A DNA stretch of 64,000 nt, from positions 930,001-994,000 of the forward strand of contig CAVTLA010000001.1 of the NCBI GenBank assembly GCA_963735465.1, given 5' to 3'. Origin of the DNA: DASZHJ01 sp963735465 (lineage in GTDB: Bacteria; Pseudomonadota; Alphaproteobacteria; ATCC43930; CGMCC-115725). The notes below the pieces were generated by a model, which did not search any database, was not told the DNA's origin, and saw only the letters and a list, made by a program, of their open reading frames with translations. The position numbers and the translations under genes are program-made. This document shows, in pieces, positions 37,503 to 46,149 of the stretch (its first letter is position 1; each line of letters starts with the position of its first letter).

Positions 37503-38372
37503 ATGCGATCGAAGGAATGCCGCCTTGTGCGCGGCTTCGCCTCGCTCGTCGTCGTCGTATCCCTCACGCTGACATTGGGACTCTCCCTCGCTCGCGTAAG
37601 CGAGGCGCAGAACGCCGCCGGCGACAAACCCTATACCGTCAAGAACGGCAAGGTGGACAAGGCGACCTACAACGGCTGGCGCCGCTATACCGAATCCTGC
37701 CTCAGATGCCACGGGCCCGACGGCGCCGGCAGCTCCTATGCGCCAAGCATGGTGGATTCCCTGAAGCAGATGACCGAGGACCAGTTCAAGGAAGTCGTCG
37801 TCAACGGCCGCAAGAACGTATCCACGTCGGCGGAGAACGTGATGCCGGCCTTCGGCGAAGTGGAGGACGTCATGCTCTATCTCGACGACATCTACGGCTA
37901 TCTGAAGGCACGATCGGACGGCGTGGTCGGGCGCGGCCGCCCGGAACGCCTGGATGAGAATAGAGGTTCGTTGACCCGATGGATCCCATGTTGGACGCGC
38001 CGGCTGGGTTCGCATCGCGGCTGCGTGGATGCGCCGTGTTGCGCGTCGCGCTGTCGCCGCGCGGCTCATGCCCAGGCGCCCGGCGAGATCCTCGACCACA
38101 CGGAGCTGCGGATCTGCGCCGATCCCAACAATCTTCCGTTCTCCAACGAGGCCGGCGAGGGGTTCGAGAACAAGGTGGCGCAAGTCATCGGCGACGAGCT
38201 CAAGCTGCCGGTGAGCTATGTGTTCTTTCCCACAGGTCGTAGGCTTCGTGCGCAATACGCTCCGGGCGCACACCTGCGATCTCCTCATGGGCACCGCGGC
38301 GGGCGACGACATCGTGCAGACGACGACGCCTTACTATTACTCGTCCTATGTCGCGGTCTATCTCGCCGATAA
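37503..38372 (+). CDS. xoxG: XoxG cytochrome c, reading in frame into the N-terminal part of XoxJ
   Basis: Residues 1-150 are XoxG: signal peptide (LVVVVSLTLTLGLSLA), haem motif CLRCH (66-70), likely axial Met114 in VMPAFGE, and the family C-terminus YGYLKARSDGVVGRGRPERL (to about 37952). XoxG is the periplasmic electron acceptor of XoxF. No stop follows. The frame goes on through an odd Cys/Arg-rich linker and then about 46 residues of XoxJ (ELRICADPNNLPFSNEAGEG, FENKVAQVIGDEL), before a frameshift near 38230 leads to a stop at 38372. Normally xoxG would end near 37960. AGGAGA precedes the ATG. Confidence 0.8.
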   Translation: MRSKECRLVRGFASLVVVVSLTLTLGLSLARVSEAQNAAGDKPYTVKNGKVDKATYNGWRRYTESCLRCHGPDGAGSSYAPSMVDSLKQMTEDQFKEVVVNGRKNVSTSAENVMPAFGEVEDVMLYLDDIYGYLKARSDGVVGRGRPERLDENRGSLTRWIPCWTRRLGSHRGCVDAPCCASRCRRAAHAQAPGEILDHTELRICADPNNLPFSNEAGEGFENKVAQVIGDELKLPVSYVFFPTGRRLRAQYAPGAHLRSPHGHRGGRRHRADDDALLLLVLCRGLSRR

Positions 38373-38832
38373 GGGCTTCACCTTCACCGGCTTCGATGAT
38401 CCCAAGCTCAAGACGATGCACATCGGCATCATCAGCGCGACGCCGCCGTCGGATCTGCTGGTGCGCCACGACCTCATGAGTATCGCGCGGCCCTACGCGC
38501 TGATGGTCGATACCCGTTTCGAATCGCCGACGCATCAGATGATCGAGGATATCGAGAAGGGCGAGATCGATGTTGGGCTGCTCTGGGGGCCGATCGCCGG
38601 CTATTACGCCAAGCGGCAGAGCCGCCCGCTCAATTTCGCGGTGCTGCAGAACGAGCCCGGCGCGCCGCGCATGGACTACCACATCACCATGGGCGTCCGG
38701 GTCAACGAGCCCGAGTGGCGCCGCAAGATCAACGCCGCGATCCAGAAGCGACAGCCGGATATCACCAAGATCCTGAAGGAATACGGCGTGCCGCTCCTCG
38801 ACGAGCAGGGGCGGCTGATGGCGCAGCCCTGA
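38218..38832 (+). pseudogene. xoxJ: XoxJ periplasmic binding protein, C-terminal part, frameshifted from its N-terminus
   Basis: XoxJ is the periplasmic solute-binding-like partner of XoxF, thought to help activate it. Its mature N-terminus (about 38075-38229) lies in the xoxG frame; the remainder (QVVGFVRNTLRAHTCDLLMG, ATPPSDLLVRHDLMSIARPY, DIEKGEIDVGLLWGPIAGYY, YHITMGVRVNEPEW) lies in the +1 frame given here. Removing one C from CCC at 38229-38231 restores a continuous FFPQVVGFVRNT, so a single inserted base explains the break. A second problem is the lack of an intact start and signal peptide before the N-terminal part. Sequencing error or a real recent mutation are both possible. Confidence 0.8.
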
Positions 38833-38839
38833 GTCGTCG

Positions 38840-39394
38840 ATGCCTGCCGTCCTTGCGCTTTTCCTCCTCCTGTTGGTTCCCGTCGCGGCAATCGCAGCGG
38901 ATCCGCCATCGGTCGAGCCCGAGGGCTACCGGCTCGACAACTACCTGTCGCCGCCGCCGCTCACCATCGCGGGCAGACCCGCCCTCAATACGAGGGAGAC
39001 GCAGAAGATCTGGGAGGTCCGCGAAGCGGTCTTCGTCGATGTCCTCACCGTACCGCGCCGGCCCGAGGGATTGCCTGTCAGCGCCGTCTGGGCGCCGCAG
39101 CCGCGGCTCGACATTCCCGGCAGCGTGTGGCTCCCCGACGTGGGACGCGGCGCCCTCAGCAGCGAGCGCGAGGCCTGGTTCCGCGCGCAGCTGGCGCGGG
39201 TCACTGGCGGCGATCCGGCGGTCGTGCTGGTCTTCTATTGTCGGGCCAATTGCTGGATGAGCTGGAACGCCACCAAGCGGGCCCTCGAATGGGGCTATGT
39301 CAACGCGCAATGGTATCGCGACGGCACCGACGGCTGGCAGGCGGCGGGTTTTCCCGTCGCCAAGGCGGAGCCGCCGGAGGACATGCCCAACTGA
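38840..39394 (+). CDS. Exported PQQ-associated CXXCW-motif protein (rhodanese-like)
   Basis: This 184-residue protein has a signal peptide (VLALFLLLLVPVAAIAA) and a rhodanese-like fold with CRANCWMSWNATKRALEWGY, the CXXCW motif that names a family tied to PQQ-dependent catabolism. The reaction is not known; a thiol or sulfur-transfer role is inferred from the rhodanese fold. It follows the xoxJ stop by 7 bases and is convergent with the ABC operon on the other strand. Confidence 0.88.
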   Translation: MPAVLALFLLLLVPVAAIAADPPSVEPEGYRLDNYLSPPPLTIAGRPALNTRETQKIWEVREAVFVDVLTVPRRPEGLPVSAVWAPQPRLDIPGSVWLPDVGRGALSSEREAWFRAQLARVTGGDPAVVLVFYCRANCWMSWNATKRALEWGYVNAQWYRDGTDGWQAAGFPVAKAEPPEDMPN

Positions 39395-39404
39395 CGCGGC
39401 CGCC

Positions 39405-40043
39405 TCAGAGACGGCTCTGGATCGCCTGGGCGTAGCGCCCAAGACGGGCCTCCAGGCGGACCGGCGCCTCGCAGGCGTAGCGCATGGTCCGCTGGGTGTT
39501 CTCGAAGGCCTGGGTCACGAAGGCGACGCGCTGCTCGAGGTCGGTGCGCTTTGCCGCGTCGTCGCCCGCCGCGCCGGCTGCCGGCAGGCCGCGCAGCTCC
39601 TCCGAGGCACGGGATGCGATGTCCGCGAGCTCGTGCTGGCGCCGGCCGAGATCCTTGAGCCGCGCGATGAGATCGGACCGCTCCTGGTTCGTCTCGGCAA
39701 GAACGCCCGCGAAGGCGAGGGTGAGGAGGCGCCGCTTGTCCTCGACGGCAAGAGCGTCGGCGAAGGCGGAGATCGCGGCCACGCCCGTCTCCGCGGAGAC
39801 GTTCCGCGGCGCGATCTGCGCCACCAGCTCGGCCACCCGCGGCTCCGCCGTCCAGTCGCCGGCGCTGTCGAGAGGCGGCCCGGTCCACAGCGAGCCTGCG
39901 CCAAGCGTCGGCATCAGCCGCTGCTGGCACGGCCAGTCCGCATCGTCCCGCGGCGCGGCCGGTGCGGGGCAGGCAGTCATCGCGGTGGCGAGGCACGCCA
40001 GGATCGCCGCCGCGTAGCGCAGGGTTACTTCGCGAGCTTGCAT
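39405..40043 (-). CDS. Exported hypothetical protein of the PQQ-ABC operon
   Basis: This 212-residue protein has a signal peptide (LRYAAAILACLATAMTACPA) that could be a lipoprotein-type signal (TAMTAC) or a standard one. The mature part begins with WPCQQRLMPTLGAGSLWTGP and is mostly helical (VAFVTQAFENTQRTMRYAC), with two Cys that could pair. The ATG at 40043 overlaps the upstream gene by 19 bases. I do not know a named family. It is the last gene of the four-gene ABC operon, so a periplasmic accessory role is likely. Confidence 0.72.
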   Translation of the reverse strand: MQAREVTLRYAAAILACLATAMTACPAPAAPRDDADWPCQQRLMPTLGAGSLWTGPPLDSAGDWTAEPRVAELVAQIAPRNVSAETGVAAISAFADALAVEDKRRLLTLAFAGVLAETNQERSDLIARLKDLGRRQHELADIASRASEELRGLPAAGAAGDDAAKRTDLEQRVAFVTQAFENTQRTMRYACEAPVRLEARLGRYAQAIQSRL

Positions 40044-41272
40044 TGGGTTTCCGGCTGGTCGATGCCGAGAGTATCCAACTCGGAATACTGGTGCAGGAAA
40101 CCCGGCTGCGGCGAGACCGAGACCAGGGAATCCGAATCCGCCAGGAGGATCGGCTGGCGGAGCTGCCCGTCCCAAGGCCGGAAGCTCAGCTTGACGCCCT
40201 TGAAGGCGGCGAGCTCGAACTTGTCGCTGCGGATGTACTGGACGATCGCGTCCTGGTCGGCGGCGGGCGCCCGGGTCGCCGCCTCGCCGACGGCGCGCAC
40301 CGCCATCCAGGCCGCATAGTCGCGCTCGGTCATCCAGCGTCCCGTCTGGCGCTTGAAGCGGTTCTGCAGCTGGGTCGCGCCCCACTGCTCGAAGGGCCGC
40401 GCCCAGGCGACGGGCATCAGGCCCTGGGTTCCCGCCACCGGGCGCGGATCGGTGCCGCGAAACGGCAGGTCGGCGCCGAATTCGCCTTCCTCGTCAGCCA
40501 CCACCAGGACATCGTAGGAGATGCCCTGGGTGAAGCGCGCCACCTCGGCGCTGATGGCGAAGTGGCCGGTGTCGGTGCGGCGGGCGCCGGGATTGAAGGT
40601 CCAGGGCTTGGTCTCCACCAGCTTGGCGCCGAATTTCCTGATCGCGCGCTCCATGGCGGCGGCATAGGCCTTGTCGGCCTCCGACGGTCCCGGCACCAGC
40701 AGGATGTTCCGCCAGCGCTTCAGCACGAGATACTGCACGAGGGCGTCGGCGAGCATGGCGCGGCTGGGAATGAGATGGAGGACGTTCGCCCGGCAGGCGG
40801 TGCCGCGCAGCTCGTCCTCTCGGGCGGAGACGTTGAGCAGCACCGTGCCCTTCGCCTCCGGCAGATCGGCGACGGCGAGCAACGCCGCTGCCGGCAGATC
40901 CACGATGACGGAGCGGTGGCCGTCCTGGACCAGCTTGCGGAAGGCGCCGGCGATGTCGCCGTCCTCGGGCACCAGGGCCTCGTCGAGAACGAAATTCTGC
41001 CCGGTGAAGCGGCCGGTGGTGTTGTTGTCATCGATGGCGATGCGCGCGCCGGCGACGCCCTCGTCGGCGGGCGGCACGTCGAGATAGGAATGCGGCATGC
41101 GCACCGTCACATGCTGGCCAAGGTAGCCGATGCGGACGGTGACGGCGGGCTTGCCGCCCGCGGGTGGCGCCGTGGCCGGCGTCTCGTCCGCCAGCGCGCT
41201 GCCCGCGAAGGCAAGCACGGCGACCAGGACCAGACCGTACTGAAAGAAGCGTCGTCCGATGAAATCCGTCAT
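40025..41272 (-). CDS. Periplasmic binding protein of the PQQ-alcohol-dehydrogenase ABC system
   Basis: This 415-residue protein has a signal peptide (FQYGLVLVAVLAFAGSALA) and a Leu/Ile/Val-binding-protein fold (VRIGYLGQHV, GARIAIDDNNTTGRFTGQNF, VLLNVSAREDELRGTACRAN). It matches the substrate-binding member of the ABC set that accompanies PQQ alcohol dehydrogenases. In Methylorubrum related ABC genes sit in the lanthanide-utilisation (lut) cluster, so a lanthanide-chelate role is possible but inferred. The ligand is not visible from sequence. It overlaps the permease gene by four bases. Confidence 0.85.
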   Translation of the reverse strand: MTDFIGRRFFQYGLVLVAVLAFAGSALADETPATAPPAGGKPAVTVRIGYLGQHVTVRMPHSYLDVPPADEGVAGARIAIDDNNTTGRFTGQNFVLDEALVPEDGDIAGAFRKLVQDGHRSVIVDLPAAALLAVADLPEAKGTVLLNVSAREDELRGTACRANVLHLIPSRAMLADALVQYLVLKRWRNILLVPGPSEADKAYAAAMERAIRKFGAKLVETKPWTFNPGARRTDTGHFAISAEVARFTQGISYDVLVVADEEGEFGADLPFRGTDPRPVAGTQGLMPVAWARPFEQWGATQLQNRFKRQTGRWMTERDYAAWMAVRAVGEAATRAPAADQDAIVQYIRSDKFELAAFKGVKLSFRPWDGQLRQPILLADSDSLVSVSPQPGFLHQYSELDTLGIDQPETQCKLAK

Positions 41273-42126
41273 TCCGCACCGCCGCGTCGTCCGACCAGGC
41301 CGCGGGCGGGGTCGTAGCCCCAGACCGCGAGCCCCATGAAGACTGCGAGGGATCCCAGCACCACCGCCGTCGCGACCCAGGAGATGCTGCCGTAGAGCGC
41401 GAAGCGGACGAGCTCCACGGCGTGAGTGAAGGGATTGAGCTCGCAGATGTACCAGAGCCAGAGATTGGCCTCCTTGACGCGCCAGAGCGGATAGAGCGCC
41501 GAGGAGGCGAAGAACATCGGGAAGATCACGAAATTCATCACGCCGGCGAAGTTCTCGAGCTGGCGGATGGTGGAGGAGAGCAGCAGGCCGAAGGCGCCCA
41601 GCATCAGGCCGGAGAGGAAGAGCGCCGGCAGGACCGTGAGATAGCCGTACCAGGGCGCTTGCACCTCCCAGATGAGCGCGATCGCCAGGAAGGCGTAGAC
41701 CTGCAGAATCGAGACCACGACCGAGGCCAGCAGCTTCGAGGCCAGGAGGAACCAGCGGGGCAGCGGGCTGGTGAGCAGGACCCGCATGCTTCCCATCTCG
41801 CGGTCGTAGACCATCGACAGCGAGCTCTGCATGCCGTTGAAGAGCTGCACCATCACCGCCAGGCCCGGCACGACATAGACTTCGTAGGGGATATAGGTCT
41901 CATAGGGCGGCACGATGGAGATGCCGAGGGTGAAGCGGAACCCGGCGGCGAAGATGCCGAGCCAGACCAGCGGCCGCACCAGGGCGGAGAAGAACCGCCC
42001 GCGCTGGCCGAGGAAGCGCAGCCACTCGCGCCACACGATCCCCTGCAGGCAGCGGAAGTAGTGAAAGAGGCTCGGTCGCCAGCGGGTGGCGGGTTCCGTT
42101 GCGCGGGTGACGGCGATGTCGGTCAT
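41269..42126 (-). CDS. ABC-2 type permease of the PQQ-alcohol-dehydrogenase system
   Basis: This 285-residue inner-membrane protein has about six membrane helices (FFSALVRPLVWLGIFAAGF, ILQVYAFLAIALIWEV, LPALFLSGLMLGAFGLLLSS, VAVLGSL-like VATAVVLGSLAVFMGLAVWG). The central YDREMGSMRVLLTSPLPRWF block is typical of ABC-2 permeases, which usually act in export. The start at 42126 overlaps the ATPase stop (ATGA). The pairing with a binding protein, normally an importer part, is a peculiarity of this family. Confidence 0.87.
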   Translation of the reverse strand: MTDIAVTRATEPATRWRPSLFHYFRCLQGIVWREWLRFLGQRGRFFSALVRPLVWLGIFAAGFRFTLGISIVPPYETYIPYEVYVVPGLAVMVQLFNGMQSSLSMVYDREMGSMRVLLTSPLPRWFLLASKLLASVVVSILQVYAFLAIALIWEVQAPWYGYLTVLPALFLSGLMLGAFGLLLSSTIRQLENFAGVMNFVIFPMFFASSALYPLWRVKEANLWLWYICELNPFTHAVELVRFALYGSISWVATAVVLGSLAVFMGLAVWGYDPARGLVGRRGGAE

Positions 42127-42947
42127 GGCGCCTTGTCCCCTCGCCGCACCAGCGCATCGAAGGCTTCGCGGATGGTGGCGACGCCACAGGAGGCGACCAC
42201 TTCCGAAACCGGTCCGTGGGCCAGGACGCGGCCGAGATGAAGCACGATCACATGAGCGTCCTTGCCCACCTCGTCGATGAGATGGGTTGCCCACAAGGCC
42301 GCCAGACCCTGCTCGCGGCAGAGCCGGCGGACGTGATCGAGGAGGAATTGCCGGCTCTCGATGTCGAGGCCGACCGTGGGCTCGTCCAGCAGCAGCAGCT
42401 TCGGGTCGTGCAGCAGGGCGCGGGCGATCTCGACCCGCCGCCGCTGGCCGCCGCTCAGCCGCCGCGCCTTGTCGCGCCGGCGGCTGCCGAGATCCACGCG
42501 CTCCAGCTCCGTCGCGATGCGGGCCTCGACAGTGGCGCGGGGCATGCCATGGAGGGCGCCGTGATAGCGCAGGTTCTGCTCGATCGAAAGGTCGAGATCG
42601 AGTGTCGGCTGCTGGAAGACGATGCCCATGCGGGAGAGGACGGTGGCGGGATCGTCGTCGATCGCCGCGCCGAAGACGCGGATGGAGCCGGTCCGATGGG
42701 CGTAGAGCCGGGTCACCAGGGAGAAGAGCGTGCTCTTGCCGGCGCCGTTGAGGCCCAGCAGCACGGTGAATTCGCCGCTGCGCAAGGAGAGGGAGACGTC
42801 CTTTAGGGCGGGTCGGGCCCCATAGGAGTGGCTCAGCCCGGCGATGTCGAGCGCGCCCGCCGCCGCCGAGACCTCGACGCCGCCAGCCGTTCCTCCCATC
42901 GCCGCCGTCAGGCGGATCTCTTTTTCGCGCTCAACCACCGAGCTCAT
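42123..42947 (-). CDS. ABC transporter ATP-binding protein of the PQQ-alcohol-dehydrogenase system
   Basis: This 274-residue ATPase has Walker A GLNGAGKST, signature LSGGQRRRVEIARALL and Walker B LLLLDEPTVGLD. It first contains about 30 residues before the core. The start ATG 42947 is chosen because everything further upstream overlaps the divergent SBP gene and is low-complexity. It heads the operon ATPase-permease-binding protein-exported protein, all overlapping. Confidence 0.87.
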   Translation of the reverse strand: MSSVVEREKEIRLTAAMGGTAGGVEVSAAAGALDIAGLSHSYGARPALKDVSLSLRSGEFTVLLGLNGAGKSTLFSLVTRLYAHRTGSIRVFGAAIDDDPATVLSRMGIVFQQPTLDLDLSIEQNLRYHGALHGMPRATVEARIATELERVDLGSRRRDKARRLSGGQRRRVEIARALLHDPKLLLLDEPTVGLDIESRQFLLDHVRRLCREQGLAALWATHLIDEVGKDAHVIVLHLGRVLAHGPVSEVVASCGVATIREAFDALVRRGDKAP

Positions 42948-43086
42948 GAGCCCAAGGCCCTTTCGCCCACGCGCATGCAGCTTTCCGCCATCATTATAAT
43001 TGCTTGAGCAAGCAGCGCTACCAATGTGAAAATGCGCGCACACGGGCGCTGCGACGCAATCGGGAGCGCGGGCCTCGGGAGGGCGC
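42948..43086. promoter_or_regulatory. Divergent promoter region between two ABC operons
   Basis: This 139-base gap contains ATTATAAT at 42993-43000. It reads TATAAT on both strands (minus at 42993-42998, plus at 42995-43000), a perfect -10 sequence in otherwise GC-rich DNA. A palindrome-like TGCTTG-AG-CAAGCA (43001-43014) lies beside it and could be an operator. The -35 boxes are weak on both strands, which would fit activator control. Confidence 0.45.
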
Positions 43087-44094
43087 ATGAAGATTGGCCG
43101 CCGCGGCGCGCTGGCACTGCTGGCGGGCGCCGCCGCCGCAACCGGTCCGCTCGGGCGTGCCGCCTGTGCGCCACTCGCGGATGGCGCGCCCTCGGTCCGT
43201 CTCGGCATTCTGCAGTTCGGCAGTGTCGCCTGGCAGCTCGACGTCGTCCGCCGGCACGACCTCGAGCGCGCGGAAGGTGTGCGCATCGATGTGGTCTCGC
43301 TCGCCTCCAACCAGGCGACCCTGGTGGCGCTCCAGGCGGGCGCGGTGGATGTCATCGTCTCCGATCTGCTCTGGGTCGCGCGCCAGCGGGCCGCCGGCGC
43401 CGACTGGGGCTTCCTCCCGTATTCGAGCGCGCTCGGCGCCGTGGAGGTGCCGGCGGCGTCGCCGATCCGGTCCTTCGAGCAGCTCGCCGATCGCCGCCTC
43501 GGCATCGCCGGGACCCCCCTCGACAAGAGCTGGCTCCTGCTGCGTCTGCTGGCGCGCCGGCGCCTGGGGCGCGATCTCGACGAGACCGTCGACAAGGTGT
43601 TCGGCGCGCCCCCGCTCCTCAGCGAGGAGCTGGCGGCCGGGCGCATCGATGCCGCGCTCACCTATTGGCAGTTTGCCGCGCGCCTGGAGGCCCGCGGCAT
43701 GCGGCGCCTGATCGGCATGAGCGAGGCGATGCGCGAGCTCGGGATCGCCGAGCCGGTGCCGCTGGTCGGCTACGTGCTCTCGGAGCGGTGGGCGAGGGAG
43801 CACACGCCGGCATGCAGCGCCTTCCTGCGTGCGTTCCGGCACGCGGAGGCGATCCTGCTGCGCTCCGACGAGGAATGGCAGACCATCGCGGCGATGACGG
43901 GGGCGGAGAGTCCGGCGGAACTTGGCCGGCTCCGCGATGCCTTCCGCGAGGGCGCGCCCCGCCATCCCGATCCCGCGCTGCGGCCGGCCGCGGCGGCGCT
44001 CTATGCACTTTTCGCTGACATCGGCGGCGAGGCGCTCGTCGGGCCGAGCCGCACGCTGCCGGAAGGAACTTTCCTTGACGGCATCGACTCCTGA
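43087..44094 (+). CDS. NitT/TauT-type ABC substrate-binding protein
   Basis: This 335-residue protein has a Tat-like or Sec signal (RRGALALLAGAAAATGPLG) and the fold of the NMT1/TauA binding proteins (IDVVSLASNQATLVALQAGA, DVIVSDLLWVARQRAAG, AAGRIDAALTYWQFAARLEA). These bind sulfonates, nitrate, pyrimidine or other small organics; the ligand is not evident. A permease and ATPase follow. Homologous transporters accompany methanol dehydrogenase clusters in other methylotrophs, so the ligand may relate to PQQ, lanthanide chelates or C1 metabolism (inference). Confidence 0.85.
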   Translation: MKIGRRGALALLAGAAAATGPLGRAACAPLADGAPSVRLGILQFGSVAWQLDVVRRHDLERAEGVRIDVVSLASNQATLVALQAGAVDVIVSDLLWVARQRAAGADWGFLPYSSALGAVEVPAASPIRSFEQLADRRLGIAGTPLDKSWLLLRLLARRRLGRDLDETVDKVFGAPPLLSEELAAGRIDAALTYWQFAARLEARGMRRLIGMSEAMRELGIAEPVPLVGYVLSERWAREHTPACSAFLRAFRHAEAILLRSDEEWQTIAAMTGAESPAELGRLRDAFREGAPRHPDPALRPAAAALYALFADIGGEALVGPSRTLPEGTFLDGIDS

Positions 44095-44101
44095 TCGCGG
44101 G

Positions 44102-44878
44102 ATGGCGGCATCGGCGCGGTCGGCGGCGCTCGGCGGGATTTCCGGCTTTCTCCTGCGCCTGGCCTCCCTCGCGGTGCTGATCGCGGTGTGGGAGATCGCC
44201 GGCCGCATCGCCGGCTCGCGGCTGCTGCCGACGGCGGCGACCGTCGCGGCAACTTTCTGGGAGGAGCTGCTGCACGGCGACCTCCTGCATCAGCTCGGTA
44301 TCACCTTGGCGCGGGTGCTCGTGGCCTTCGTCGTCGCCATGAGCGCCGGCACGGTGCTGGGGCTCGCGATGGGGCGCTGGCGCAGCCTCGACATCGCCTT
44401 CGACGGATGGGTGGTGCTGCTGCTGAACCTGCCGGCCCTCGTCATCGCCATCCTCGCCTATGTCTGGTTCGGCCTGACCGAGGCGGCGGCGGTGGGCGCG
44501 GTCGCCCTCAACAAGCTTCCGCTGGTGGCGATGACCATGCGCGAAGGGGCTCGATCCCTCGATCGCGACTACGCGGAGATGGCGGCGGTGTTCCGTCTCG
44601 GCCCGTGGCGGCGCCTGCGCCATGTGGTGGGGCCGCAGCTCGTGCCGTTTCTTCTGGTCTCCGCGCGGTCGGGACTGTCCCTGGTGTGGAAGATCGTGCT
44701 GGTGGTGGAGCTGCTCGGTCGCAGCAACGGGATCGGCTTCAAGCTGCAGCTCTACTTCCAGCTCTTCGATGTCCCCCGCATCCTCGCCTATGCCCTGGCA
44801 TTCGCCGGGGTGGTGCAACTCATCGAATGGGGCATCCTGCAGCCGCTGGAACGCCGCGCCGGAGCGTGGCGGCGGTGA
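44102..44878 (+). CDS. NitT/TauT-type ABC permease
   Basis: This 258-residue inner-membrane protein has about six helices and the EAA loop typical of binding-protein-dependent permeases (EMAAVFRLGPWRRLRHVVGP). Helices include LLRLASLAVLIAVWEIAG and ITLARVLVAFVVAMSAGTV. ATG 44102 follows the SBP stop by 7 bases without a clear ribosome site. TTG at 44075 has GGAAGGAA 6 bases before it and would overlap the SBP gene; it is a serious alternative start. Confidence 0.85.
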   Translation: MAASARSAALGGISGFLLRLASLAVLIAVWEIAGRIAGSRLLPTAATVAATFWEELLHGDLLHQLGITLARVLVAFVVAMSAGTVLGLAMGRWRSLDIAFDGWVVLLLNLPALVIAILAYVWFGLTEAAAVGAVALNKLPLVAMTMREGARSLDRDYAEMAAVFRLGPWRRLRHVVGPQLVPFLLVSARSGLSLVWKIVLVVELLGRSNGIGFKLQLYFQLFDVPRILAYALAFAGVVQLIEWGILQPLERRAGAWRR

Positions 44879-45627
44879 TCGACCGGCTCGACGTCGACGT
44901 CGCCGAAAAGCAGTTCGTCCGGGCGGACGGCAGCCGGCTGACGGTCTTGCGGGATGTAGCCTTCCATCTGGCGGGAGGCGACTTCGCGGTGCTGTTCGGC
45001 CCGTCTGGATGCGGCAAGACCACGCTCCTCAATATCGTCGCCGGTCTCGACACGCATTTCGCCGGCTCGGTGCGGCTCGCCGGCAAGCCACCCGCTGACC
45101 TGCGGGTGGGATACGTGTTTCAGGAGCCGCGCCTGCTGCCCTGGCGCTCGGTGTCCGACAACGTGGCGCTGGTGCAGCCTCCGGGCCCCGAGCGGGTTTC
45201 CGTCTCGCTGCTTCTCGACCGCGTCGGCCTTGCGGGGTTTCACGATGTGTTCCCGGCGCAGCTCTCCGTCGGCATGGCGCGGCGCGTGGCGATCGCGCGC
45301 GCCTTTGCCGTCGAGCCGGAGCTGCTGCTGATGGACGAGCCCTTCGTCTCCCTGGACGAGGCGACGGCGGTGCGGATGCGGGCCCAGCTCGTCGAGCTCT
45401 GGCAATCGCGTCCGACCCGGGTGCTGTTCGTCACCCACAATCTGCGGGAAGCGGTCGAGCTCGGAGACCGAATTCTATTGCTGTCGGCGGCGCCCGGCCG
45501 ATTGCTGGCGGAGATCGCGGTGCCACTGCCGCGTGAGCACCGCTCCGATGGCGCGGCGGTCGAGCGCGTCTCCCGGGAGATCGCCGCGGCGTACTTGCCG
45601 CCGGCGGCGATCAGCAACGACCCCTGA
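44875..45627 (+). CDS. NitT/TauT-type ABC ATP-binding protein
   Basis: This 250-residue ATPase has Walker A GPSGCGKTT, Q-loop YVFQEPRLLPW, a variant signature QLSVGMARRVAIARAF and Walker B LLLMDEPFVSLD. The LSVGM form of the signature is common in the nitrate/sulfonate branch. It starts with GTG overlapping the permease stop by four bases and completes the three-gene importer. Confidence 0.87.
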   Translation: MIDRLDVDVAEKQFVRADGSRLTVLRDVAFHLAGGDFAVLFGPSGCGKTTLLNIVAGLDTHFAGSVRLAGKPPADLRVGYVFQEPRLLPWRSVSDNVALVQPPGPERVSVSLLLDRVGLAGFHDVFPAQLSVGMARRVAIARAFAVEPELLLMDEPFVSLDEATAVRMRAQLVELWQSRPTRVLFVTHNLREAVELGDRILLLSAAPGRLLAEIAVPLPREHRSDGAAVERVSREIAAAYLPPAAISNDP

Positions 45628-45630
45628 GGG

Positions 45631-46032
45631 CTACTTCTGCGTCGTGAGATAGGCGATGACGTTCTGCCGGTCCTGTTCGCTCTTCAGGCCGATGAAGATC
45701 ATCTTCGTGCCGGGGACAAGGCCGCGCGGGTTGGTGAGATAGGTGTCGAGGGTCGCGGCGTCCCAGGTCTTGTCCGCCTTCTTCATGGCGTCGGAGTAGG
45801 CGAAATCCGGCGCGCCCGCCGAATGCCGGCCGACCACGCCGTGCAGGCTGGGGCCGATCTTGTTCTTGCCGGGGTCGGTGGTATGACAGACGGCGCAGGT
45901 CTTCTTGAAGACGGCCTCTCCAGCCTGCGCGTCGCCGTCGGCATGAGCCAGCTCGATCGAGCCCGCGGCGATCAGGACGCCGGCGATCGCGAAGCCGAAG
46001 GGCGCGAGGCTTTTCATGGTCTTTGAGATCAT
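45631..46032 (-). CDS. Exported class I cytochrome c (c2/c550-like)
   Basis: This 133-residue protein has a signal peptide (LAPFGFAIAGVLIAAGS, cleavage near AHA) and one haem motif CAVCH (46-50). The likely axial Met111 is in PGTKMIF, and KIGPSLHGVVGR is typical of c2-type cytochromes. It is a small periplasmic electron carrier that could take electrons from XoxG and pass them to a terminal oxidase; this is inferred from location. GGTGAG precedes the ATG. It ends convergently 3 bases from the ABC importer. Confidence 0.9.
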   Translation of the reverse strand: MISKTMKSLAPFGFAIAGVLIAAGSIELAHADGDAQAGEAVFKKTCAVCHTTDPGKNKIGPSLHGVVGRHSAGAPDFAYSDAMKKADKTWDAATLDTYLTNPRGLVPGTKMIFIGLKSEQDRQNVIAYLTTQK

Positions 46033-46149
46033 TTTCTCACCGTTGGTTTTGCCCGCTCGGCCCGGAGGATTGCCGAGTTCTCGACGTCGCGCAAGCATCC
46101 TCGCGCGCCTCCGCCGGCGCGTCGTTGCGTCATTTTAGGTCGTCTTGCC

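Noticed and set aside
42948..43661. A long N-terminal extension of the ABC ATPase
   Set aside because: It is antisense to the divergent binding-protein gene and low in complexity; the ATPase core begins soon after ATG 42947.
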